Shown here: positions 10,184-22,229 of the stretch, one piece after another
How the letters are laid out: every line of letters starts with the position of its first letter
How positions within the stretch are numbered: position 1 is the stretch's first letter
Assembly: GCA_037157565.1 (NCBI GenBank)
Contig: JAZHRO010000063.1
Span: forward strand, 159,514,501 to 159,578,500
Source of the DNA: Thalassia testudinum
Lineage: Eukaryota; Streptophyta; Magnoliopsida; Alismatales; Hydrocharitaceae
Direction: 5' to 3'
Length of the DNA: 64,000 nucleotides
Translations under genes and position numbers: made by a program
The notes under the pieces: generated by a model
The model's database searches: none
Told to the model about the DNA's origin: nothing
What the model saw: the letters and a program-made list of their open reading frames with translations, nothing else

Positions 10184-11398
10184 AGGCAATGATTTCCGAT
10201 CTTCTTTTGCATTTCTTACACTTTATTGTTTTCTAACTTGCTTTCTCTTGTGTCTATTGTTTTGCAGAGACCTCCATCAAGGAATCAATAAGCAGTTGAC
10301 TGGAGTAAAGTGCAGTTGAAGATAACTGTAAGTGCTCCCCATTCTTCCCCCCTCCATAGATTTCATTCGCCACATTAAATCCAAATTCCAATTAACCTAG
10401 GTGTTTGTATAAATCCTAGGAATAGTTTGGTTGTTTGGATTTTCACTCACATTCATTCCACCCTCATTTATAAAAAAACAACAAAAAGATAATCTTGTGG
10501 GGTAATTTTCAACAAACACACAACACACACCTACATTCAAGGCACTTAATCAACTTGATTTGTTTCTACTCAACCGGGTTCTGATCTATGGAACCGGTAC
10601 ACACAAAGCAACACATAACAGAGTAGAAATCATTCTAGGTTAACCATCTTTGAGTGCCTAACTTAGTGGTGCAATTGTGGCCAATTGTTTGAGTTGTTTG
10701 GGTCGCACCACTATTTAAAACCAACTCATCAAGTGGCTCCTCATTAGGGTTTTCAATCTAGGTCTATTCCAAGCACTCCACTTTCTTTCTGATTTTAAAG
10801 GAAAATAATCTTCACCCATGTTTTACAACTTGGTTTGCCTAGAAACTTGATTGCAATTCACCTAATTTGAAACCTCAAAAGCTACTTAAGCAAGATTTGA
10901 ACATTAAAATTTACGCATTATAAATAATCTTGCTTGAAAACCCTGGTTGTGCACGCACTTACACAAATCTCAATCAATCATTAAGGGCACAACCCATTTT
11001 AAGGGCCCATCACATTCCATAAGCACCACAATCCCAGGCCTTAATAAAATTGAGTAGACGTTAGCCTTAAGGTTTGATTCGCTCTTCAGGGCCTAGTCTG
11101 AGATTGTTTTTTATTAACCTACTTGTACTGATTAATCTGATGTCTAGCTAGGGGAGTAGCGTCAAACGACCGTGGCTGGGGGGTACACTAGGAACTGGAG
11201 GTGAAAGCTGAAGGAAGAACCTTCTCCCCAATCCCTCCTTCTAACTGGTTGGATTAAACAGACGCAAGTAGGGTAATCATTTATAGTCTTAAGGTGGGTT
11301 TTGGGAGTCAGTAGATCCTTAGGCTACCCCACTTAAGGACAACCTTGTTTTGTTGTGCTACAGGGTCCCTATCCCCAGTCCTTCCGACCTTCTAGTTT
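10184..11398 (+). other. Untranslated leader of element I with a conserved block
   Basis: About 1.2 kb with no credible ORF. A block at 11151-11254 (GTCAAACGACCG core, later AAGGAAGAACCTTCT) also occurs in element II (complement of 22384-22494) and element IV (52912-53012), always about 0.2-0.35 kb before the gag ATG. By position it could be an RNA packaging or dimerisation signal (inference). Confidence 0.7.
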
Positions 11399-13498
11399 AT
11401 GCTGGGAAGGCGGTCATTGAATCCCTGATTGGAAGGACCATTAGAACATTCTAGGAGGCGCAAATTGGATTTTGGTCAATTTGATCCCATGGCTGAACAA
11501 CAGCCTCCTCTGCTTGGAAATCCACAAGAAGAATTTCGAAAGCAGCTGGAACAAATGCAGAGAATGCAGGAATGGCTCCAGAGAATGCAGGGCGCTCATC
11601 CCTTGAAGGATTTTTATGATCCTTCAAATTAAGAGGAACATCCCCGTGTCCAGATTCCAGCCGGTGACGTAGAAATCAAGTCCCAGGTGTTAAGCCTGAT
11701 TAAACATTATCATGGACTTGGCTTCGAAGATCCGTTTCAGCACTTAGAGGACTTGACCACTTTGGTCCAGACCACCAAGGCTCAAAACATAAACGAGGAG
11801 CAAATGATCATGAGGCTCTTCCCCCACTCTCTTAGGGATAAGGCCGTGTATTGGTATAGGATAATAGGAAGACCAATTACAACTTGGAATGAGTTGAAAT
11901 CGGCCTTTTTGAAGAAATTCTTCCCTGTTGGATGTACCAATGCTTTGAGACGGGCAATCACTACCTTTACCTAGCGGCCGGGGGAGCAGTTTCATGTGGC
12001 CTGGGAGTGATTCCAGGACTTATTGCGGAGGTGTCCACACCACGAGGTGCCGAAATGGCAACTCGTGCAGATCTTCTATCATGGGTTGACTGAGCAACTC
12101 AGAAATCATGTTGATGCTTCTTGCGGAGGCAATTTCCTTAATAAAGATGCAGATAGTGCACATGATCTAGTTGAGGAAATGAGTGAGAATTCACTTAATC
12201 ATGCCTCCATGGATACTTTTAACTGGTCCCAGCAGCCCAGATCAAATGTCAATGAAGTCCATGACTCTCATTCATTTGATATGGAATTGATTTGTAATAA
12301 ACTTGATAAGGTGGACTTGGTTGCTAAAAGAATGGAAGAGTGGATGGCTGGCAATTCTATGAACAACTCTCGATCCACTCAATCCCAAAATTCGAGATTC
12401 CATTCCTCATGAGCTCCTTCTGGACAGGAGTTCATTAATCAACTCGATGCGGCTCAACCTGTGAGTCAGCATTTTTCGGAGCCCCACAGGTTCCAAACTG
12501 GGGCCTTTGATCCTAGTTTTTCTAATCCTTCCCTTTCTTTCTCTCCATCCTCACCTTATGAAGATGTCTGTGTTGTACAAGAGAATGTTAGATCCAACCC
12601 CTACTCGAATGCCTATAATCTAGGTTGGAGAAACCACCCTAACTTCTCTTGGAAAAATCTGGGGCAATAGACCCAATTCCAACCTGGCAATTATGCTCCG
12701 CAACGACCAATGGGTCAGGGTCAAGTATATACTCAGTTGCCTCCAAATCAGGTCAATCAGCCAGCTTGGAATGCTCGTCAACCCGCAGGGCAAGCTGATT
12801 TGAACCGTTAAATGGTAGAGATGCAAGGATCCATGCTCCAACTCATGCAGCAAATGAAAAACTCGCTGGACAACTTGCAATCCGGGCTCATTGCTAACTC
12901 TCGTCAACCCAGATCTCTACCATCCCAACCCGTACCCAACCCGCGAAATATTATGAATTTGGGCAATCAAGCCCAAGGGTACGAAAATCAGAGGGACCTG
13001 CACGCACATGCTCAGGTGGTTGAGCAGGGTTCCTCGTCTTCTTCTTCTTCTGCAAATCAACAATTCATGGTCAATCAAGCCCCTCCAATCTTTCCTAACC
13101 CTCCCCAAGACCCAAATTCTTATGCATCTGCAAATTCTGTCACTTTGAGGAGTGGTAAGAAGACTCAGGATCCACAACCACACTATTCTAATCTTTTGAA
13201 TCCTGAAGAACCTGAGGAGAGAGAGGAGAATTCTAGAGGAGAAATCAAGGCTCAGGAACCTGATTCCAAAGATCTGACTCATGTTCCTTTCCCTGAAGCC
13301 TTAACCAAATCGAAGAAGAAGAAGTCTGTTGATAGCAATGAGGAGCTTTTGAATCTATTTAAGAATGTTGAGATCAATATCCTGCTCCTTGATGCTATCA
13401 TGCACATACCGGCCTACGCAAGATTTTTAAAGGAATTATGTACACAAAAGCGTAAGTCGAGAGAATCTGCTCCGAGGAAGGCGGTACTCTCCGAGTAG
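11399..13498 (+). pseudogene. gag of element I (broken)
   Basis: ATG at 11399-11401 opens the same N-terminus as element II gag. One frame runs throughout but is cut by stops at about 11426, 11630, 11972, 12008, 12410, 12668, 12809 and 13496. The central capsid-like domain (11687-12250) has the Athila signature PFQHLEDLTTLVQT, then a FLKKFFPVG motif. A Gln/Asn/Pro-rich linker follows, then a conserved TLRSG stretch and a lysine-rich region entering protease. No CCHC zinc knuckle is visible, as is common in this clade. Compared with elements II, IV and V, most stops replace CAG, CAA or CGA codons, pointing to C-to-T decay rather than frame loss. Confidence 0.9.
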
Positions 13499-16400
13499 GC
13501 TAGTTCTATTATCCTACACTACCTCCCTCAGAAAAAGAGAGATCCTGGTGCTCCTTTGATTTCTTGCATTATCGGAGATCACACATTTAATAGAGCACTT
13601 TTGGATCTGGGTGCATCCATCAACCTAATTCCGACTTCTCTCCACGAGAAGTTTGGGTTAGGTGAACTTTGGCCAACTTTAGTAACGCTATAGTTAGCGG
13701 ACCGTTCGGTCACAAACCCGCGAGGCGTTATTGAAGATGTTATAGTTAAGGTCAAGGATTTCTATTTTCCTGTATATTTCATTGTCCTTGACATGGATGT
13801 ACCTGATAATCTGAGGAACACGCCCATCATTCTGGGGCGTCCGTTCTTGACTACCGCAAAGGCCAACATTAATTGTGAAAGCGGTAGCATGGAAATCATC
13901 TTTGGGGACCAACGAATGAAATTGGATATTTTTAAGGCGATCAACAAATTTGAGGATTGTGGATTTATTGAGGAACTTGATGAGGATAATGATAATATTG
14001 AAACTTGTTTGACAGTTTCATCAATCGAAAGTTCCTCTTTGGATGATGAATTTGACCCGCAACCCTCTATGGCTAACCTGACATCTTCGGAAGAGGTTAT
14101 TGATTTTGTTCACTCACAACCTCTTCATCTTGTTGAATCTTCAGCATCTACCCTACCATCAATCATCAGCCCACCCCAGCTTGAATTGAAACCGTTGCCC
14201 GAGAATTTGAAATATCAATTTTTAGGACCTCAGAATACGCTCCCTGTGATTATCAGTGCTAAATTGACAAAGGAGCAAGAGATTAAATTGATCAAGGTCC
14301 TAAAGGAACATAAGGAGGTAATTGGTTGGACCATTCATGACCTCAGGGGGATCGAGCCATCTTACTGTAATCATAGAATATTTTTGGAAGATGGATCCCG
14401 CCCTTCTCGCCAGATGCAGAGGAGATTGAATCCAAATATGCGAGAAGTGGTCAAAAAGGAAATCATCAAGTGGCTCGATGCAGGAATTATTTATCCAATC
14501 TCTGATAGTCCTTGGGTAAGTCCCGTTTAGATTGTTCCAAAGAAAGCCAGGATTACCGTTGTGACTAACGAGAGAGGAGAATCTGTCACAACTCGTTCAG
14601 CTTCCTCTTGGAGGATTTGTATTGATTACAGGAAGCTGAACACAGCCACTAAAAAGGATCATTTTCCCTTACCCTTCATCGATCAAATCTTGGAAAATTA
14701 GCCGGGCAAAAGTACTTCTGTTTTCTTGATGGCTACTCGGGATACAACCAAGTTCCTATCCATCCTGAGGATCAGGAAAAAACTACTTTCACCTGTCCCT
14801 ACGGAACCTTTGCTTTTCGTAGGATGCCTTTCAGGTTATGCAATGCACCTGTGACTTTTCAAAGGTGTATGCTAGCCATATTTTCTGACATGGTGGGAGA
14901 GTTTATGGAAGTCTTCATGGATGATTTCTCTATTTTTAGAGAATCATTTGACTCTTGTTTGGCTAATTTGGAAATGATTCTTAAGCGATGTATCAAGACA
15001 CGACTGGTCCTTAGCTGGGAAAAGAGTCATTTCATGACCTAAGAGGGCATCATTTTGGATCATGTAATCTCTGAACGGGGAATTGAAGTAGACAAAGCTA
15101 AGGTTGATGCTATCGCTAAACTTCCTCCTCCCACATCTGTTAAACAAATACGATTATTTCTTGGCCATGTGGGATTTTATTGAAGATTCATCAAGGATTT
15201 CTCGAAGGTTGCTTGTCCTTTGAGCAATCTTCTTGCCGAAGAAACGTCGTTTGTTTTTGACGAATCATGCCAAAAGTCATTTGATTTCCTGAAAACAGCA
15301 GTCACCTATGCTCCAATTTTGCAACCACCAATTTGGACAGCCCCTTTCGAGATCATGACCGAGGCTTCTAATTATGCGATCGGGGCTGTCCTGGGTTAGA
15401 AAATTGATCGAAAGCCCTCTGTCATCTACTACGCTAGTAAAACTCTGGATGAAGCCCAGAGGAATTACACTGTTACTAAAAAGGAATTACTAGCTGTAGT
15501 ATTTGCTTTGGAAAAATTCAGGGCTTATCTCTTAGGGTCTCATGTTATCATTTACACCGACCACTCGGCCTTGAGACATCTCTTGGCTAAAAAGGATGCT
15601 AAACCCCGGCTTATTCATTGGATTCTTCTTCTTCAAGAATTTGATCTTGAAATCAAGGATAAAATCGGGGTACAAAATGTGGTAGCGGATCATTTGTCGA
15701 GACTCCTAGGTGATTCTTCTTATCCGGACATTCCGATTGCTGACACTTTTCCCGACGAAACTATTCTTACAGTTTTAGGTGTCCACACCGCATGGTTTGC
15801 TGACATTGTTAACTATTTGGCTGTTGGTCAAATCCCCCAAGATTGGACCAAGCAACAATGGGATAGACTCAAATCTGAGGCCAAATACTACTTCTGGGAG
15901 GACCCTGAACTGTATCGCATCGGCTCTGATCAGATTATTTGCCAATGTATTCTGGAGAATGAATTCAACAATATACTCGAGTTCTTCCATGCATCTGGGT
16001 GTGGTGGACATTTCTCTGGGAAAAAGACGGCTGCAAAAATCTTGCAATCTAGCTTCTATTGGCCATCTTTACTCAAGGATGCTCAGGATTTCTCAAGGTC
16101 ATGTTCTCGATGTCAGGCACTCGGGAGCATAACTAAGAGAGACATGATGCCCCTAAACCCTATTCTTCCTGTCGAAATTTTCGATGTTTGGGGCATCGAT
16201 TTCATGGGACCCTTTATCCCTTCATTTGGACATCAATACATTCTTGTTGCTATTGATTATGTGTCCAAATGGATTGAGGCGATTCCCACCCGAACTAATG
16301 ACCACAAGGTGGTCATTAATTTTGTCAAGAAAAATATCTTCAGTAGGTTCAGGATTCTGAGGGCTATCATCAGTGATGGTGGCACTCATTTTACTAATGC

Positions 16401-17079
16401 CCAATTCCAAAATTTATTGGCCAAATACAGGGTTAATCACCGAATTTCCACACCTTACCATCCCCAGATGAATGGACAAGCCGAGATCTCCAATCGAGAG
16501 ATCAAGAAAATTATGCAAAAAACGGTTAGGCCTGATTGCAAGGATTGGACTCAAAAGCTTGAGGACGCTCTTTGGACCTACCCTATGACGTATAAAACGC
16601 CCACCGGCATGTCTCCATTTCATTTGGTGTATGGAAAGGCATGCCATCTACCCGTAGAGATTGAACACAGGGCATTCTGAGCAATCAAACAATGCAATTT
16701 AGATCTGAATCTAGCTGGGAAGACCAGGAAACTCCAACTATCTGAGTTGGAGGAGCTTAGAAATGATGCTTATGAGAATGCCAAGATCTACAAGGATTGG
16801 ACCAAAGCTCTACATGATCAATTGATTTCTCGCAAGAGCTTTGAGCCAAACCAGAAGGTCTGGTTATTCGATTCTAAACTTAAGCTCTTTCCTGGCAAAC
16901 TTAGATCTAAATGGAATGGCCCATTCATAATTGATCAGATTTTTCCAAATGGTGTCATTCAGATTTCTGACCCAAAGATGGGTAACACATTTAAAGTCAA
17001 CGGTCAACGTCTGAAGCCTGTTATTGACCGTATTCTTCCAGAACCCGTCTCAGACTCTGTTGCTCTAGCCATTCTGTGA
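13499..17079 (+). pseudogene. pol of element I (protease, RT, RNase H, integrase; broken)
   Basis: The aspartic protease has LLDLGAS at about 13600. RT carries the FMDD catalytic motif near 14915. RNase H lies at about 15340-15700 and integrase at about 15950-16700. Integrase shows the His/Cys zinc site, the [11 protein letters not shown] and SDGGTHF aspartates, and the Glu in [12 protein letters not shown]-type C-terminus follows, ending at 17079. No second (archaeal-type) RNase H separates RH and INT, which argues against Tat/Ogre and for Athila. Defects are stops at about 13691, 14528, 15041, 15181, 15397 and 16678 and a one-base deletion near 14695 in RT. The first RNase H aspartate is replaced by Glu (MTEASN, where element IV has MCDASD). 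Confidence 0.92.
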
Positions 17080-18455
17080 CTTCTTTGGCTGGACTTCGCC
17101 TAGCTGACGGCATTAAACTCAGCAGTTGTACATATGACACAAGGCTGATACGAGCTTCATATTTAGGTGACATCTTTCATATTCTACGCTTTCTTTCATG
17201 TCTCTTTTTCAATGAGGACATTGCATCAGCTAGGCATAGGGGGTGGATTCATTTTTGAATCATTTGGTCAGCTTTGTTAAATTCATGTAATTTTATTTTT
17301 CTCTTCTTATTTAAAAAAAAATCAAAATTAGGAAGGATTAGTTCGACATTAGGACTTTTCAATCTTAAGAAATTTTACATTAGGATCTGAACACAAAGAC
17401 CCTTCAGGTCTTTGGACTTAATTAGCCCATGTATCCACTAAAATGCGGATTTGTCTCTCGAGTCCTCGCCATCTTAATTCTATCGTAATTGGAATAAATA
17501 TGATTAGGTGATAAGTACACGACTTATCAACGCACCTCTGATTTGAGGGCATTTCTGAGTTTTAAGCATCTACACACTTTCTTTGCACTAACTCATTGTT
17601 CGGCGATTCTAACGGAAATTGGGTAGCTAATGAACCTTCTAGGGTGATATGGCTGGCAAGTTATCGTGGGTAACAGCCCATAGGTAGGTTGTCCAGAGCC
17701 CAGTCACTGGACCTTTCTCTTTCTACTGCCTTTAGGTAAATCTTAGACCAGGGAAGCCACCTACTTAAAAAAAAAATCAAAAGGAGAAAAGAAAACAAAA
17801 GAAATAAGCCACACTTCCCTGCACGAGTATGGCTGGCAAGTTGTCGGTGGTAACAGCTCATCGACCGGCTGTCCATAACCCAGCTCAGTAAATGCATGCA
17901 AAAAAAAATCCCAAAACACTTAGGAAGAAGCGGAGAAGTCGAATAAACCAGGGAGATATACACTGAATTCACCCTTGTGTTGATCCCGTAAAAAAATAAA
18001 AGTAGGGAGAAAGCTACCGGTTGTAAAGATACACCTTTAGGCAGAATTCTTTTTAGGTCACCTAGAGGCGTAGAAATCCGAAGTCCGTTTTAATTGTCGG
18101 TCAACGGGTCTATCACAATCACAATAAGATGCTTAAAACTTAGGATTCTCATCAAATCTTGGGTGAGTTGAATGGCTGTAGAAAGCCACTCTTAAACCCT
18201 AAAATTTGAAAATCCAAAAAAAATTAGAAAAGAGTAAAAAGAGAAAAAGAAAATTTTCTTTGAATAAGGCGAGGGTTTGAGGCGGTCTGCATTTTGGCAG
18301 ATACTCGGGCACTGTTGTGTCTTTGAAAGTTCAGATCCGAAGTAGACAATTTCTTAATGATTGAAAATAACTCAGGCTCAAATAATCCAACCTAATTCTT
18401 TTATAAATAGCATATAGTTTTTGCTAGGGACTAGCAAACGATAGGCATGGGGGTA
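17080..18455 (+). other. Noncoding tail of element I with duplicated GGCTGGCAAG motif
   Basis: 1.4 kb between pol and the 3' LTR without an env-like ORF. It aligns along most of its length with the corresponding tail of element IV (58819-60184), although neither codes. Two copies of a motif of about 63 bases lie at 17648-17710 and 17828-17890. The polypurine tract ggcatggggg is at 18444-18453. Confidence 0.8.
17648..17890 (+). repeat. Tandem pair of hairpin-capable motifs (GGCTGGCAAG)
   Basis: Copies start at 17651 and 17831 (180 bp apart). Each can fold with outer arms GGCTG/CAGCC and inner arms GTTA/TAAC. Some differences between copies preserve pairing through G-T wobbles, others do not. 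Each ends with a GTCCAGAGCCCAG-like segment. Element IV has the same pair, 174 bp apart. Confidence 0.75.
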
Positions 18456-20104
18456 TGATGTAAACACATTTACACCACTTAAGACGTCTATTTATGCATA
18501 TTCTTAAGCATAGGATTGCATTGCATGCTATAAATATTGCATAACATGCATCATCTTGCATTTAGAGTAGTTTGAATCAAATTGAGGTTAATTGTCTCCT
18601 TTTATGTGCTTGGACAGGGAAAACTTTTTATCGATGCCTCGAATCGAAGATCCAATCGTACGGATGTGATCAGGGTGACGATTGGAGTTCAACGACTCCA
18701 AGATTGCCCTAATCAGGCATCCGTAGCATCAGATAGTGACCAGGGAACCCTAGAAGATCAAGGGCCAGGATGGTATAAATCTGCACTTCAAATGACAAAT
18801 CCAATTGCATGGATGAATTCGGATCGACGATCGCAGGCTAACGATGCAAAAATTGAGTCAATCCGACATCCGTGGCACCATCTACAACATCCAGAAGACG
18901 GACGGCCAAGATGGCGCCATGTGGTGCCATCTCGATCTCCCAAACACCCGCATACATCCATTGAAGCCTCCGCATCCGCTCCCTCTTCGCCATTGGATCT
19001 CGATCCAACGACTGTGAACAGCTGCACCACAAATTGCCCGCGCGACCGCGCTTCGCAGAGCAGTGGGCGAAGGTGCTATCGCGAGCAGCGAACGTGGGTT
19101 CGAGTTGCAGCGAAGGGGCGAAGGGCGCGGGCGAGCGAGCGCAGGTGTGCGTTGGATCACGATCGAGCGGCTTAGATCCTCCAATAGCAGCCACGTGCTA
19201 TTTCACGCGAGGCGGGAATGCGCCATCGCACGTGTTGGGGCGGGCGCACAGCAGTGGGTGAAGGCGCAATCACAGCTGTCCGATCTCGCGATCGGACGGC
19301 TGTGGATGGCTGAACGTGCGGCGAGCGTTGAGAGTGAGCAGCCGAGGAGGCGCGCATGGGGAGCGCCCACTACGCCCACGTTGGGGCTTTAGCGACGGTT
19401 TTATCCGTCACTAAAGACCCCTTATTTAATGTTTTAAAGATGTAATGACTAATTTGCCCCCACTCCTTGCAACTATAAAAGGAGACCCCCTCCACACGAA
19501 ATTCTCATCCCTTCCTTCTCTTCTCTACCTCTCCAAAGCTCAAGAGAAGCTTATCCCACACCCGGGATGCTCCTCGCGAGATAAAGTCCAAATTTTCATC
19601 CCCCTTCAGAAGTGGATCTCACGACAACGACGGCGTGTTGCTCCATTCCTGTTCTTCTGCTTCGTCATCCTTCGTCCAGGCATCATCCCGTCCGGCTCAT
19701 CCTACAAGCAATTGTCGAAGAGGATAACTTCTCTCTCCCATTCTTCTTTATAGCTTTTCTAGTGTAGAATTTTCCTACTTTCTAGTGTAGCTGATTTCCC
19801 GCTTTCTAGTGTAATTTTTATTTAGTTTGATTGTATAAACATTTTGAAAGATTGAATGCATGTTCTCTCTCTCTTTCTTCCTTTTAGTCTTATAGCTTCA
19901 TTGTAATTATATCGCCTCGTTTTTCAAAAAAAAAATATAAAAAATATAATTGCAAATATAGATCGACATAGCCTCCCTGTGTTTGACCCAGAATTCAAAT
20001 TTTGGTATAAATTTTATTTGTTGAACACTAATTCTTCGCTTTCAAGCTACAACGACAAGGTTTTAAAACCAAACACGTTAGCATAGCAATTCGTAAGTTC
20101 AACA
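18456..20104 (+). repeat. 3' LTR of element I
   Basis: TGATGTAAAC to GTTCAACA, closely matching 8543-10163. It retains a tRNA-like B-box (GGGTTCGAGTT at 19096-19106) within a segment missing from the 5' copy. It has the promoter hairpin at 19383-19421 and TATAAAA at 19474-19480. Confidence 0.93.
19383..19480 (+). promoter_or_regulatory. Inverted repeat plus TATA box in element I 3' LTR
   Basis: Arms 19383-19398 and 19405-19421 pair around a 6-base loop, 53 bases before TATAAAA at 19474. It is identical in layout to the 5' LTR. Confidence 0.8.
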
Positions 20105-22229
20105 CCTGCTTCTTAGGAGGTAGCTTGTTTAAGATCAGTGTGCTTGTGTTATCAGACAAGACTACTCTCCTAATGTTTTCAGATTCCGCTCTACACTTTG
20201 CTTTATATGAATGCAGTAAACCTATGGTGTAGACGAGGAATGATCCAATAGCCGCAAGGAGTAAAATGATTGTCAACTTGAAAGCCTGAAGTAAGGACAT
20301 CCTTTCCTCCAATTTCTCCTCCAACCTTTTCTGTTTTCCCATACAGCAACAACATACTCCCAAATCAGACTCTGATGTTTTGTTGATCACATTCATAGTT
20401 GGGAGCCTAGAATTCTTACTATGGGGCCTAATGGTATTGCCATAGCATTGGGTAGGTCCCTTGTGTCTACTACCACTCCTCAAGGTGATGGTATTTGCCG
20501 TGGCAAAATGCTGTTGGTTAGTACTTTGGGGAGGGTTGGGCAAAACAGGGGGCTCCCGGTTGATTATGGTAGGAACTTGGTTCACTCCGGGAGGGGCTGG
20601 GGTAGCCTAATTGATAGCATGAGCTTGAGCATACGACTCCACATTATTACCAAACCCTTGAGGTCTAGTGCCTCGGTTCTCTACATTCCTTAGGTTTGGT
20701 ATAGGTTGTGATGGTAGAGATCTGAACTATTGATTGTTTACGCCAAGTTTGGATTGCAAGGTGTCCAGTGAAGTTTTCATTTGTTGCATGAGCTGGAGCA
20801 TTGACCCTTGCATTTCTACCATCTTCAGGTCTAAATTAGCCTGCTCGGCAAGTTGTTGAGCATTCCACATGGACTGATTAACCTAATTCAAGGGCAATTG
20901 AGTATATACATGACCCTGACCCATTGGTTTTTGTGGTACATAGTTGTTGGTTCGATATTGGGTTTGCTGCCCCTGATCTTTCCAAGAGAAGTTAGGGTGC
21001 TTTTTCTAACCAGAATTGTAGGAATTCGAGTAAGGGTTGGACCTAACATTCTCCTACACAGCACGAACATCATCATAAGATGAGGATGAAGAAGGATCAG
21101 AAAAACTAGGATCAAAGGCCCCAGTTTGGAAACCATAAGGTTCCGAGAAGAGCTGGCCTGAAGGTCGGGCCGACTCTAGCTGGTTCATAAACTCCCGTCC
21201 TGTAGGAGCTTGCGAAGAATGGAATCCCGATCCCTGGGATTGAGTGTATCTAGAAAAATTAGAGTTTCCGAACATCCACTCTTCCATTCATTTAGCAACC
21301 AAATCCATCTTATCTAATTTATTGCAGATCAATTCCATATCAAATGTATGAGAATCATGGACCTCATTGGCATTTGATCTAGTTTGTTGGGATCGGTTGA
21401 AGGTCTCCATGGAGGTGTGGTTTAAAGAGTTTTCACTCATTTCCTAAAACAAATCATACGTGCTATCCGCGTCTTTGTTGAGGAAATGGCCTCTGCAAGA
21501 AGCATCCACATGATTACGGAGTTGATCATTCAACCCGTGATAAAAAAATTTGCACAAGTTTCCATTTAGGCACCTCGTGGTGTGGACACTTCCGCATCAG
21601 ATCCTCAAATCTTTCCTAGGCCCCATGAAACGATTTCCCCTTCTGCTGAGCAAAAGTGGTATTTGCCCATCACAACGCATTGGTTCACCCAATTGGGAAG
21701 AATTTCTTCAAGAAGGCCGATCTCAAAGCTATCCAGGTAGCAATCGGTCTTCCAATGGTACGATACCTATGTGCGGCCTTATTCTTGAGTGAATGGGGGA
21801 AAAGCCTCATGAGCATTTGTTCTTCATCCACATTCCACGATTTGGTGGTCTGAACCAAAGTGATCAGGTCCTCCAAATGTTGGAATGGGTCCTCTAAGCC
21901 AAGCCTGTGAAAGTGTTTAATTAGACTCAAAACCTGGGGCTTGATCTCAACATCACCGGCGAGGATCACAACGTCGAGACGATCCTCATATTTTGAAGGA
22001 TCATAAAAATCCTTCAAGGGTCGAGCACCCTAACCATTCATTTGGTGGAACCATTGCTGCATCTACTGCAATTCTTCCAACTACCTCTGAATCAGCTCCT
22101 ACTGGTTTGGGGGCAAGGGAGGTGGTTGTTGATCAGCATGGGATCTACTTGGCTATAACTCAACCTCCACCTCCGGGAATGGTCAATAGGTCCTTCCAAA
22201 TGAGGGTTCAATGACCTCCTTACAAGCAT
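20105..22229 (-). pseudogene. gag (and protease start) of element II, broken
   Basis: The ATG at 22229 begins an N-terminus matching element I gag (RRSLNP, then LEGP). The capsid region at about 22017-21685 contains PFQHLEDLITLVQT and FLKKFFPIG. Later pieces at 21287-21054 and 20585-20105 carry the Ser/Asn-rich linker and an NTITLRSG stretch. Many stops and frameshifts interrupt it. The reading ends in the protease entry region exactly at element I and continues in frame at 8542. Confidence 0.88.

Larger units (their letters stand above)
8543..20104 (+). mobile_element. Element I: full-length Athila-clade Ty3/gypsy retrotransposon
   Basis: It has two LTRs (1621 and 1649 bp), a tRNA-Asp PBS, a long leader, gag, and pol in the order PR-RT-RH-INT. 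A 1.4 kb noncoding tail and a polypurine tract precede the 3' LTR. Target duplications are cctac (8538-8542) and cctgc (20105-20109), one mismatch. Polyprotein motifs and the tRNA-Asp PBS place it in the Athila clade, but no env-like frame follows integrase. It interrupts element II, whose protease frame is restored when I is removed. Stops and one frameshift make it non-autonomous now. Confidence 0.93.

Noticed and set aside
17641..17890. CRISPR-like repeat array
   Set aside because: Only two imperfect copies 180 bp apart with conserved spacers, inside a plant retrotransposon.
17080..18455. env-like gene of Athila element I
   Set aside because: Only very short frames exist, with no signal peptide or transmembrane segment. 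The conservation with element IV is at nucleotide, not codon, level.
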